Assembly (NCBI GenBank): GCA_910579425.1
Contig: CAJTVL010000132.1
Coordinates: 1 to 7,588, forward strand
DNA: 7,588 nt
Direction of reading: 5' to 3'
DNA from: an uncultured Lachnospiraceae bacterium
GTDB lineage: Bacteria; Bacillota; Clostridia; Lachnospirales; Lachnospiraceae
Below the pieces are notes generated by a model, which saw nothing but the letters and a program-made list of their open reading frames with translations, ran no database searches and was not told the origin of the DNA. Made by a program: the position numbers and the translations under genes. Below, piece after piece: positions 1 to 6,293 of this stretch. The stretch's first letter is position 1, and the number at the start of each line of letters is the position of its first letter.

Positions 1-1
1 A

Positions 2-73
2 CTTGATGTTTCCTCCTCTGTCGAAGCTGTAACCAAGGCGATTCAATTAGGATACCTCCCACCGATTTGTTAA
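2..73 (+). CDS. C-terminal end of a LuxR-type transcriptional regulator (partial)
   Basis: An open frame enters from the left edge and stops at TAA 71-73, giving 23 residues that include SSSVEAVTKAIQLGYL. In LuxR/MalT-type helix-turn-helix domains the last helix commonly reads like 'S(S/R)..EAV..A..LGL(L)', directly before the C-terminus, and this tail fits that pattern. If so, the missing upstream part carries the DNA-recognition helix and a sensor or ATPase region. The gene converges on the ABC permease, with 66 bp between the two stops. Only the tail is visible, so the family call rests on a short motif and the function stays open. Confidence 0.5.
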   Translation, partial: LDVSSSVEAVTKAIQLGYLPPIC

Positions 74-76
74 TCC

Positions 77-120
77 TCCGGCTCCAGGGGCTTGATGATG
101 CAGCGCCCCCACACACCGGA
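77..120. terminator. Possible bidirectional hairpin between convergent genes
   Basis: Between the two convergent stop codons, TCCGG (77-81) can pair with CCGGA (116-120), and inside it GGGGC (87-91) pairs with GCCCC (105-109). The position is right for a shared terminator, but neither side is followed by a proper T-run and the stem is interrupted, so this is a weak call. Confidence 0.3.
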
Positions 121-139
121 AAGTGATAATTTATTCCTG

Positions 140-2473
140 TTACAATTCATTGATCGTTGCTGTAATTGGCATGTTTCTAATCCGCTTTGCAGGTGCATAT
201 ACTGCTGCCGCGGCAGAAACTGTATCGAATACAACAATAATAGCAAGCAAAACGACCGGCAGGCTCCACTGGCTTCCAAAATACCGTGTAACCAGTTTCA
301 CATACAAAAAACGGCTTAAAACAATTCCGATACCACTGCCGACGATAAGACCGGAGACAGCGTAAGTAAAGGCTTCCGCAGCAATCATCCGGGTAAGCTG
401 TTCCCCATCCATACCAACCGCCCTCATCGCTCCATACTGCTTTATCCGGGCAGTTACGCTCATAGAAATGCTGTTGATTATGTTAAACAGCGTAATCATC
501 GCAATGATTGCCATAAAACTATACAGCAGAAATTTTGTAGCCAGCCAGGTATTGGCATCTTCCTGATTCCGCTGACGCTCATCCGTAAAAATAACATTGC
601 TTCCCGCAAGACTGTTTATTTGTTTTACCGTTTCATCCGTAGCCTGTCTGCTTAATTGTATCCCTATCATACTGTAATTTTCTTCCCCTGTCAGCCGTGC
701 AAAGGTTTCCTGTGAGCAGATGATGCTGTATTCACTGGGATACAGCCCGTCTGATATGCCGCATACCACCTCGATTTCCTGTCCCGCTATCTGAATAACG
801 TCTCCCACTTTGATCGGATTATCTTTATTCAAAACTGTCATAGCCTTGCCGCTGTCCCCATACACTTCCGATAAATTTCCCTCCACAAGACTCTCCTCTG
901 CACAGTCCAGCACATACTCACTGTATGACGTTATATTGACATGATCGATTTCCTGCCGCGAAGAAGCAGCCGGAACATACTCTATATAGGAACTGCCCCA
1001 AACATGCTCTACACCGGTAATCCTGCTGACTGCATCGCTTAAACCCTGATCCAGTACACGCTCATTTGCATAGCCTGTAAGGCTAATATCCGGCTGCCAT
1101 GACCGATTTACGGAGGGAATCAGTTCATACGCAAAATCCAACCCTACGGAAATACAGAGAAACAGTATAATACTGAGTGAAAAGCTGGCTGTCAATAAAA
1201 ACCAGTTTTTCTTAGATGCTGTTGCATGGTGGATACCCAGTGTCCTTTCAACCTTTCTGATCTTCCGTTTTGTTGTATGTCGTACCGAAAGCGCCGTATC
1301 CGAATTTCCGGAAACCGCTGCCATCGGGGGAACTTTAGACGCACGTTTTGCAGGAGACTGCGCCGCCAGCAGGACAGTTACAATTCCAACCGTCGCCCCG
1401 CTGAGCAGCCCGACGGGGCTTAAGGCAAATACCGGCATGGCTGCAAATTCACCGCCAATTCCATAACGTAAGAATGCACAAATCCCCCATTCAATTGCCG
1501 TACCTGTGACCAACCCAACAGGGACAGCCGTTTTGCACCAGTTTAACGCCTCCAGCCGTACATACCGGATAATCTGCTGGCGGCTTGCACCAATACAGCG
1601 CATCATTCCGAAAAATTTTGTCCGCTGCGCTACATTGCTGTTCATACTGCCGGAAATCATCAATACGCCGGCCAATAATACTATAACGAACAAGATTGCC
1701 GCTATTCCGTAAATATTCTTCATGGATTCATTGCTGCTTTGCCCGGCAAGACCCATAATTGCTGTATTTTCCGAAATATCTTCCTCCGGCAGATCATACT
1801 GCTGCCTGATTTCCGAGGTGATACCGGGTGCCTTTGACACATCCTGAAATTGAATATAGCAGCTTGGATTGATCGGAAGATGGTTCTGCTCCATGACCCC
1901 GATATACGCATCCCGCATCATATATACAGCAACCATATAGGTCTGCCCCTGATAATATTCCGCGTCATCCGACCCAAAACCGCATACCGTAAAATCCGTA
2001 TCCCCCGAAGGTGTCTTTACCGTCACATGATCACCAATCTTTACATCTAACGCAAGGCGCGCATTGGAACTAAGCATAACGTCATTGTCACCCTGCGGCA
2101 GACTGCCTTCTTCCAGGGCATTCACAAGCTCTGCCAGATAAATACTGTCAGCTCCGTATAATGCAGCTTTTTTCTCCCCGATATAGAAAGGCTGGTCTCC
2201 ATCCGTGTTAAATGTTTCCGACCAGCCGATGGCGGCAACATCCGAACGCTGAGCGATTTCTTCCGCTATGACCTGAGAGATATTTTCCAACCGGATATGC
2301 CAGTTTCCATGTTTCTGCTGCAGCCCCTCACTTGATGCCCGAATCCACATATCCGCCACACTGAAAATCGTAGTCACAAGCAGCACGGAAATAATAACAC
2401 AGAAAATCGTCATACGGTTCTGCCGTTTCCGCACCTTTCCCGAAATAGGCACAAGGCTTAAATAACTTTTCAT
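140..2473 (-). CDS. FtsX/MacB-type ABC transporter permease with two extracellular domains
   Basis: This 777-aa membrane protein is the permease partner of the ATPase just upstream. Visible layout: TM1 about 22-42, an extracellular domain about 43-250, three helices at about 254-276, 309-332 and 346-371, TM5 about 424-445, a second extracellular domain about 446-640, and three last helices at about 645-672, 701-722 and 737-760. Both halves carry the FtsX-domain signature after the first helix of the bundle (QRTKFFGMMRCIGASRQQI near 283 and ARIKQYGAMRAVGMDGEQL near 675). The start is taken at ATG 2473, because GGGGAGG lies 8 bases before it and the ATG overlaps the ATPase stop (ATGA); the in-frame GTG at 2482 abuts that same ribosome site. 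Known members export lipoproteins, peptides or drugs, or extract them from the membrane. The eight-helix, two-domain layout differs from BceB, which has ten helices and one large loop. Substrate unknown. Confidence 0.93.
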   Translation of the reverse strand: MKSYLSLVPISGKVRKRQNRMTIFCVIISVLLVTTIFSVADMWIRASSEGLQQKHGNWHIRLENISQVIAEEIAQRSDVAAIGWSETFNTDGDQPFYIGEKKAALYGADSIYLAELVNALEEGSLPQGDNDVMLSSNARLALDVKIGDHVTVKTPSGDTDFTVCGFGSDDAEYYQGQTYMVAVYMMRDAYIGVMEQNHLPINPSCYIQFQDVSKAPGITSEIRQQYDLPEEDISENTAIMGLAGQSSNESMKNIYGIAAILFVIVLLAGVLMISGSMNSNVAQRTKFFGMMRCIGASRQQIIRYVRLEALNWCKTAVPVGLVTGTAIEWGICAFLRYGIGGEFAAMPVFALSPVGLLSGATVGIVTVLLAAQSPAKRASKVPPMAAVSGNSDTALSVRHTTKRKIRKVERTLGIHHATASKKNWFLLTASFSLSIILFLCISVGLDFAYELIPSVNRSWQPDISLTGYANERVLDQGLSDAVSRITGVEHVWGSSYIEYVPAASSRQEIDHVNITSYSEYVLDCAEESLVEGNLSEVYGDSGKAMTVLNKDNPIKVGDVIQIAGQEIEVVCGISDGLYPSEYSIICSQETFARLTGEENYSMIGIQLSRQATDETVKQINSLAGSNVIFTDERQRNQEDANTWLATKFLLYSFMAIIAMITLFNIINSISMSVTARIKQYGAMRAVGMDGEQLTRMIAAEAFTYAVSGLIVGSGIGIVLSRFLYVKLVTRYFGSQWSLPVVLLAIIVVFDTVSAAAAVYAPAKRIRNMPITATINEL

Positions 2474-3153
2474 TCCCTGCACCTCCCCAAATCAGTAAGT
2501 TCCCCGTCTGACACCTGCAGGATACGGTCTGCCGTCTGTGCAATACTGCGGCTGTGTGTAATCATAATAATTGTCTGCTCATACTTCTTTGATGCTTCTT
2601 TTAACAGTGCAATCACTTCGCTGGTATTCTGCGAATCTAAATTTCCCGTTGGCTCATCTGCAAGTATTAAAGCCGGACGGGTAAACAAAGCACGTCCAAT
2701 CGCCACTCTCTGCTGCTGTCCGCCGGACAACTGACTGGGCAAATGATTCCGGCGTTCTTTCAGATTCAGCACCGAAAGCAGTTCTTCCAGATACTTTCTG
2801 TCCGGTTCCTGGTAATCAAGCAGCATCGGAAAAACAATATTCTGTTCTACGGTCAGTTCTGGGATCAGGTTGAACGCCTGAAAGATAAAACCAATATTTC
2901 TCCGCCTGAAAATGGTAAGTTTGCGGTCATTCATGGAAAAAATCTCCTTTCCACTGATGACTACCTTGCCGCATGTGGGCGTATCAAGTGCGCCTATCAT
3001 ATTCAAGAGCGTACTTTTCCCGGAGCCGGATTCTCCGACAATCGCCACATACTCGCCTTTTGGAACGGAAAATGAAACTTTTTTTAATGCCTTTACGGAT
3101 GCTTCGCCGCTTCCGTATGTCTTACTGACATTACTGACTTCTAATAAATTCAT
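2470..3153 (-). CDS. ABC transporter ATP-binding protein (LolD/MacB type)
   Basis: This 227-aa cytoplasmic ATPase powers the adjacent permease. All nucleotide-binding motifs are present and intact: Walker A GESGSGKST (about 40-48), Q-loop in FIFQAFNLIPE, signature LSGGQQQR (about 142-149), Walker B LILADEPTGNLDS (about 162-174) and the H-loop histidine in MITHS. The DEPTGNLDS stretch and the length of about 225 residues are typical of the family that pairs with FtsX-type permeases (LolD, MacB, BceA). The start ATG 3153 is preceded by AAAGAGGTG at 8 bases. Its TGA overlaps the permease ATG by 4 bp, so translation is probably coupled. The gene follows a gap of about 97 bp with its own candidate promoter and operator. 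No key residue is missing. Confidence 0.95.
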   Translation of the reverse strand: MNLLEVSNVSKTYGSGEASVKALKKVSFSVPKGEYVAIVGESGSGKSTLLNMIGALDTPTCGKVVISGKEIFSMNDRKLTIFRRRNIGFIFQAFNLIPELTVEQNIVFPMLLDYQEPDRKYLEELLSVLNLKERRNHLPSQLSGGQQQRVAIGRALFTRPALILADEPTGNLDSQNTSEVIALLKEASKKYEQTIIMITHSRSIAQTADRILQVSDGELTDLGRCRE

Positions 3154-3187
3154 TGTGTAAACACCTCTTTCTGTTTTGATAACCCCA

Positions 3188-3216
3188 AATATAGCAGAGA
3201 TATCCTACACCTATAT
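3188..3216 (-). promoter_or_regulatory. Candidate activator-dependent promoter of the ABC genes
   Basis: On the minus strand a -10-like TATATT lies at 3193-3188. The hexamer 17 bp upstream (3216-3211, ATATAG) is a poor -35 and overlaps the middle and last of the 11-bp repeats. A good -10 with a degenerate -35 covered by regulator half-sites is the usual form of a promoter that needs an activator. Transcription would start near 3181, leaving a leader of about 28 bases with the ATPase ribosome site. Confidence 0.45.
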
Positions 3217-3232
3217 TACAATTACCCTACAA
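3204..3232 (-). promoter_or_regulatory. Three 11-bp-phased direct repeats, candidate response-regulator operator
   Basis: Read on the minus strand, the heptamers TTGTAGG (3232-3226), TTGTAAT (3221-3215) and GTGTAGG (3210-3204) are each separated by exactly 4 bases, so the TGTA cores recur every 11 bp. Tandem half-sites about one helical turn apart are what OmpR-family regulators bind as head-to-tail dimers. The array lies upstream of the transporter genes, and the gene for such a regulator is two genes away. The repeats are seen directly; binding by this regulator is inference. Confidence 0.55.
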
Positions 3233-3252
3233 TTTTGTTGGAATATGATTTT

Positions 3253-4278
3253 TCAAATCAAAAAATTCATCGTGAAAGAGGTTCCCCTGCCTAAAGCACT
3301 ATCTACCTCAATCGTTCCGTTATGGGCTTCTACAATCGCTTTTGCCAGCGGCAGCCCAAGACCAATACCTTGCGTGTCTTTAGAATAACGGCTTCGGTAA
3401 AACCGCTTAAAAATATGGTGTAAATCCTCTGGATAGATGCCGCTGCCATTATCCTTTATGGTGATCTGTACAATAGAAGCGGCTGCCCACCATTCCATGC
3501 GTATGCAGTCGCCTTCTCCGGTATGGTCAAGGGCATTTTTTACAAGGTTGCTGATAGCTTCAATCATCCAACTGCAATCACACAAAAATGCGGTTTCCCC
3601 GCTGCCTGACAGGCAGATTTCTTTTCCTTCCTGACTGGCCCGGAACAGGAAGTGCTTTTTGACGCTTTCCGCAATCTCCGACACATTTTCCAATGATTTT
3701 TCCAACACAATCATGCCCGCATCCAGCTTTGTGATTTTCAAAAGATTCTGCACCAGCCCTTCTATCCTGTCAAGCTCCTGCTCGGAGAGCCGGGAAAACT
3801 CCTGAATCGTTGGCAGTTCCTCTGCCTCGTCCTGTATCAGCCCCATATAAATATTAAGGGCCGCAAGGGGTGTCTTTAACTGATGCGAAATGTCAGATAT
3901 TGTATTTTTCAAAAATTTCTTTGCATTTTTTTCATTCTCGGCATGGGCGTTCAAGATCGCAACCAGAGAATTTACTTCATGAAACAGCCTGTATAATTCA
4001 CCTTCATCATTGCATTCAATTGTGACATCCTTGTTGCCAGATATATATTCTGTAATCTGTAATATAGCGTGTTCCATGATTTTATGCTGTTCCCCGAAAT
4101 ACCCATAACAGATTACCAGTATGGCAGCACTCATCAGCAAAAAACAGACTATTGTGTAAACTGCCGCATTTCTGACTTCAAACTCTATAAGCAAGACCGA
4201 AATAAATGTAAAAAATAAAGCGCACAGCAGAATACCACTAAAAAGCCGTTTGATTTTCCGGTTTACAAATATTTTCAT
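3253..4278 (-). CDS. Sensor histidine kinase with two TM helices and almost no extracellular loop
   Basis: This is a 341-aa membrane-bound kinase that should phosphorylate the response regulator encoded just before it. Two helices (about 13-32 and 38-60) are separated by only a few residues (around EFEVRN), so no extracellular sensor domain exists. A HAMP-like linker follows, then HisKA with the phospho-acceptor His132 in SDISHQLKTPL. The HATPase domain has an N-box SNLVKNALDH (243-252), G1 box DNGSG (276-280), F-box FKRFYRS and G2 box GIGLGLP (304-310). The start is placed at ATG 4278 because GAGG lies 6 bases before it; the ATG at 4305 would overlap the regulator gene and has no comparable site. 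The stop of the regulator is 8 bp upstream. Kinases of this build, such as BceS, often take their signal within the membrane or from a partner transporter, which fits the ABC genes downstream. Confidence 0.93.
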   Translation of the reverse strand: MKIFVNRKIKRLFSGILLCALFFTFISVLLIEFEVRNAAVYTIVCFLLMSAAILVICYGYFGEQHKIMEHAILQITEYISGNKDVTIECNDEGELYRLFHEVNSLVAILNAHAENEKNAKKFLKNTISDISHQLKTPLAALNIYMGLIQDEAEELPTIQEFSRLSEQELDRIEGLVQNLLKITKLDAGMIVLEKSLENVSEIAESVKKHFLFRASQEGKEICLSGSGETAFLCDCSWMIEAISNLVKNALDHTGEGDCIRMEWWAAASIVQITIKDNGSGIYPEDLHHIFKRFYRSRYSKDTQGIGLGLPLAKAIVEAHNGTIEVDSALGRGTSFTMNFLI

Positions 4279-4286
4279 CCTACACC

Positions 4287-4973
4287 TCAATCCATAGTGC
4301 TCCATTTATATCCCATACCACGGACAGTGACAATCCTTTTTGGTTTTCCCGGATCATCCTCAATTTTTGTACGGAGCCTGCGGATATACACGGTAAGGGA
4401 ATTATTATCTATATAGCTTCCGCCCACGTCCCACAATTTGCCCAAAATCTGCTCCTGGGAAAGTATCTGGTCAGGATTTTCCATAAACAGGCACAGCAGC
4501 TTATATTCACTTGCCGTTAGTTCAACAAGTTCCCCCCTTTTATATACTTCCCCTTTTAAAAGCTGGATACAGATACCGCCTGAATTTAATTCTGTGACAG
4601 CAGTTCCGAAATTTTCACTCCTGCGCAACAGTGCATTAATCCTTGAAAGGAAAACTGCTAACTTGAACGGTTTTGTAATATAATCATCACCCCCGATGTC
4701 CAGCCCCATGATAATATCTGTTTCTTCATCAGCGGCAGTGAGAAACATAATGGGCACTTTTGAGGTCTGCCGTATCTTTTTGCAGAAATCAAAGCCGGAG
4801 CCGTCAGGAAGCGATACATCCAAAACAGCCAGATCATATTCTCCCCTTTCCCATAATACATCCGCTTCCAAAGCGGTGCGGGCAACCGTTATTTCATAGC
4901 CCTGCTTTTTTAAAGCAAAAGAAAGCCCGTTGATCAGGCTCAAATCGTCTTCCAGTAAAAACAGCCGTTTCAT
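4287..4973 (-). CDS. OmpR-family two-component response regulator
   Basis: This 228-aa cytoplasmic DNA-binding regulator has a receiver domain (about 1-115) with the acidic pair D9/D10, phospho-acceptor D52 in AVLDVSLPDG, conserved T79 and K101 (ITKPF). The C-terminal winged helix (about 128-225) contains LTASEYKLLCLF, SLTVYIRRLRTKIED and the closing VRGMGYKW typical of OmpR/PhoB members. All phosphorylation residues are intact. Ribosome site AGGAAGGGG is 7 bases before ATG 4973, and this ATG overlaps the stop of the preceding helix-turn-helix gene (ATGA). The kinase gene follows 8 bp downstream, so the pair is certainly cognate. A likely target is the set of 11-bp repeats before the ABC genes. 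Confidence 0.96.
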   Translation of the reverse strand: MKRLFLLEDDLSLINGLSFALKKQGYEITVARTALEADVLWERGEYDLAVLDVSLPDGSGFDFCKKIRQTSKVPIMFLTAADEETDIIMGLDIGGDDYITKPFKLAVFLSRINALLRRSENFGTAVTELNSGGICIQLLKGEVYKRGELVELTASEYKLLCLFMENPDQILSQEQILGKLWDVGGSYIDNNSLTVYIRRLRTKIEDDPGKPKRIVTVRGMGYKWSTMD

Positions 4974-5161
4974 TTGCTATCCCCTTCCTTTCTTCCCTTT
5001 ATTCTCCCATCCGCCGGTTTTGAGGCATCTTTCGGAATCAGCCACATACGACTGAATTTTGCCACTCCAGATATTCGCCCATCCTCACATAGCTTCTGTA
5101 CCCGCCTTTCCGAAATACCCCATTTTTTTGCGGCTTCTGGTGCAGAAATATACTCAAACAT
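4970..5161 (-). CDS. Small excisionase/MerR-like helix-turn-helix protein
   Basis: This 63-aa protein is the first gene of the module. Residues 4-42 (YISAPEAAKKWGISERRVQK followed by LCEDGRISGVAKFSRMWLIP) match the winged helix-turn-helix of the excisionase/MerR-like 'DNA-binding protein' families: an 'S..EAA..WG(I/V)S.RRV' helix-turn-helix and a wing ending in a W-L-I-P strand. The tail is short and basic (GRIKGRKEG). The start ATG 5161 has AGAGGGAG 9 bases upstream, and the stop TGA overlaps the response regulator ATG by 4 bp, implying translational coupling. Free-standing proteins of this type are common in Lachnospiraceae and in integrative elements, where some act as excisionases. Here no integrase is adjacent, so a role as an auxiliary or autoregulator of the operon is more likely. 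Function is inferred. Confidence 0.85.
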   Translation of the reverse strand: MFEYISAPEAAKKWGISERRVQKLCEDGRISGVAKFSRMWLIPKDASKPADGRIKGRKEGDSK

Positions 5162-5197
5162 TCTTACACACTCCCTCTCAAATTTCTAACAGCTATA

Positions 5198-5226
5198 ATT
5201 ATATGCGTCCAACCGAATAGTTTCAA
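5198..5226 (-). promoter_or_regulatory. Sigma-A promoter of the regulator/transporter module
   Basis: On the minus strand TTGAAA (5226-5221) and a perfect TATAAT (5203-5198) are separated by exactly 17 bp, five of six and six of six consensus matches. Transcription would begin near 5191, giving a leader of about 30 bases that ends in the ribosome site of the helix-turn-helix gene. No operator-like direct repeat overlaps it, so this promoter may be constitutive or controlled by the inverted repeat just upstream. Confidence 0.8.
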
Positions 5227-5240
5227 GTGTTTAAGGCAAG

Positions 5241-5328
5241 CATGTTGAAAATATGCATAACTGGCTATTTCACTATGGATAACTCCATTCACAGTTCCAT
5301 AAACAAGCCAGTTATACACATTTCCATG
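5241..5328. repeat. Imperfect inverted repeat upstream of the module promoter
   Basis: The core arms ATAACTGGCT (5257-5266) and AGCCAGTTAT (5306-5315) are perfect 10-bp complements 39 bp apart. Inside, TATGGA (5274-5279) pairs with TCCATA (5296-5301), and AACT (5281-5284) with AGTT (5293-5296) shares part of that arm. Outside, several further bases pair, up to CATG (5241-5244) with CATG (5325-5328). The whole could fold into one long hairpin ending about 14 bp from the -35 box. It might be an operator, a small mobile repeat (MITE/REP-like) or a recombination site; the sequence alone does not decide. Confidence 0.6.
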
Positions 5329-5385
5329 AATCCCGACTACGGCGAAATCCCACTCATTCATACTTTCTTTTTATCATAATGCCCA

Positions 5386-5418
5386 AACAAGAAAAGCCCT
5401 GCATGATACAGAGCCTTT
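5386..5418 (-). terminator. Rho-independent terminator ahead of the module
   Basis: On the minus strand AAAGGCTCTG (5418-5409) and CAGGGCTTTT (5401-5392) form a 10-pair stem including two G-U pairs, with the loop TATCATG. It is followed by CTTGTTT, giving a T-rich exit together with the end of the stem. It would stop transcription from the decayed flavin reductase gene before the module promoter about 165 bp further on. Confidence 0.6.
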
Positions 5419-5509
5419 CCTATCATTTTTATTCGCCAATTTATAGTCATTCCCATATCAAATTTGAAATGTTATATGGAACTACACAAAACTTTCTCCT
5501 TTCCTGACC

Positions 5510-5833
5510 TCAGTCAATCTCTGCCCCGTCCGAGAAGGCGTTGCCGACACGTTCACCTAGCACAAGATATCCGTTATTTACAGGGTCAATAGAAATGGCG
5601 CGCAGCTTCGCAGGATCAACCATGCCATTCTCTCCAAGAACTGATTCATCGGCGCTGACATTCACGATTTCTCCGATCACGTTTCCGTCCTCATTAAACT
5701 TTACAAGTTTGCACTCCAAAGCCATCGGAATCATAAATTCGGCCCCATGCGGCATTCATAGCGTCAGCATTCCCCTCCTCGTCATAGGTACCGATAATCA
5801 ATACCGGCAGTGGATACCAAAATCTTTTCTCAT
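5510..5833 (-). pseudogene. Flavin reductase family protein, decayed by two internal deletions
   Basis: The natural start survives: ATG 5833 with AAGGAG 8 bases upstream, reading MRKDFG. About base 5817 the frame changes, and the next 25 residues (YPLPVLIIGTYDEEG then NADAMNAAWG) are the typical first strands of the FMN-binding split barrel. Around 5740-5746 the frame changes again and the rest (MALECKLVKF near the junction, DPVNNGYLVLGERVGNAFSDG at the end) is the family's C-terminus. About 107 residues remain of a usual 185-190, so a central piece of roughly 70-80 residues is missing. Intact relatives bind FMN and reduce flavins or act as oxidoreductase partners. No working protein can be made from this copy. 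Confidence 0.82.
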
Positions 5834-5858
5834 TTTACCAACTCCTTTTCCTTTCCTG

Positions 5859-5915
5859 TTACTTTTTCTTCTGCATCCGCCTAAACCCCGATGCAAAATA
5901 ATGACTGATAAACTG
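5859..5915 (-). pseudogene. C-terminal tail of an unidentified protein
   Basis: In a frame different from the aldo/keto reductase piece, 18 residues QFISHYFASGFRRMQKKK end at TAA 5861-5859. That is 25 bp before the flavin reductase start, whose ribosome site lies in the gap. The basic end and position look like the natural C-terminus of the gene that once preceded the flavin reductase, with all the rest lost. I do not recognise the family. It could also be chance open frame. Confidence 0.35.
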
Positions 5916-6051
5916 AAGCCAGCGTGGTAAATACCGGTTCCTCAATCAGAGCCTTATCCCCATGCCCCAACGGATACCATGCCTGGATTACGATTCCCTC
6001 TTTCTCCAAAAACTCCTTTAATTCCTTTTCCTGAGAATAAGGATGAACCTC
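5881..6051 (-). pseudogene. Internal fragment of an aldo/keto reductase
   Basis: About 45 codons (6051-5917) read EVHPYSQEKELKEFL, then GIVIQAWYPLGHGDKAL, then EEPVFTTLA. In aldo/keto reductases of about 280 residues this is the central segment, after the strand ending in 'Q(I/V)E.HPY', where 'G(I/V).I.AW.PLG' forms the next barrel strand. The catalytic Asp/Tyr/Lys region upstream and the 'IILRW' to C-terminal part downstream are both absent. After LA the frame runs 11 further unrelated codons to TAG 5883-5881. No start or ribosome site is visible. Right next to it on the 5' side is a recombinase fragment in another frame, so both ends are broken. Intact relatives use NAD(P)H to reduce carbonyl compounds. 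Confidence 0.8.
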
Positions 6052-6293
6052 TCCTCGTCCGATATTTCCTCCGGACCGGAAACCTCCTGCATCCGGTCAA
6101 GTTCCGCCTGCGCCCCACGCCTGGCCCGCTCCAATTCCTCCATCCGAACCCTGCCCTTTTCAATCCTCTCCATATATTCCTCCCGGCTGTCCTCCCCGGC
6201 TTTATACCACTCATACAGACGCATCTTCGTCCCTTTCCACTGCGCCAGCTCCTTTGTACTGTCAGCAATCACCGCATCAAGCTCCGATGCCTT
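6051..6293 (-). pseudogene. C-terminal coiled-coil fragment of a large serine recombinase
   Basis: About 80 residues from KASELDAVIADSTKELAQWK through LYEWYKAGEDSREEYMERI to ELDRMQEV resemble the charged coiled-coil region in the C-terminal part of large serine recombinases of the TnpX/resolvase-like type. There an 'L(Y).(W/D)...G.(I/D)(S/D).EEY' segment between two long helices is common. The catalytic resolvase domain and the zinc-ribbon/recombinase domain are not present. The frame opens without a start at the junction with a signal-peptide piece (about 6293) and ends at the junction with the aldo/keto reductase piece (about 6051); past that it meets a stop at 6018. The fragment cannot act as a recombinase but shows that a mobile element or prophage once lay here. 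Confidence 0.62.

Noticed and set aside
2474..2482. GTG 2482 as start of the permease, and ATG 4305 as start of the kinase
   Set aside because: In both cases a later in-frame ATG (2473, 4278) has a well-spaced ribosome site and a tidy junction with the preceding gene, while the earlier start has none.
5312..5320. TTATACACA, matching the DnaA box pattern TTATNCACA
   Set aside because: It is a single copy, part of the inverted-repeat arm, with no further boxes, AT-rich unwinding region or dnaA/dnaN nearby, so it is no sign of an origin.
5164..5361. A 65-codon minus-strand open frame directly before the helix-turn-helix gene
   Set aside because: It spans the near-consensus promoter and the long inverted repeat, has no clear ribosome site, and its protein (ending AVRNLRGSV) resembles nothing I know. 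The open frame is most likely a by-product of the non-coding region.
5358..5456. A 32-residue minus-strand frame (MGMTINWRIKMIGKALYHAG to KKKV) whose stop overlaps the ATG at 5361
   Set aside because: The start INWRIK is faintly like phage holins, but there is no ribosome site and the terminator hairpin lies inside it. Taken as chance.
5954..6268. A 104-codon minus-strand frame rich in G and R
   Set aside because: It is the shifted frame of the recombinase and aldo/keto reductase fragments. The frames used for the calls give recognisable protein; this one gives low-complexity GR-rich sequence.
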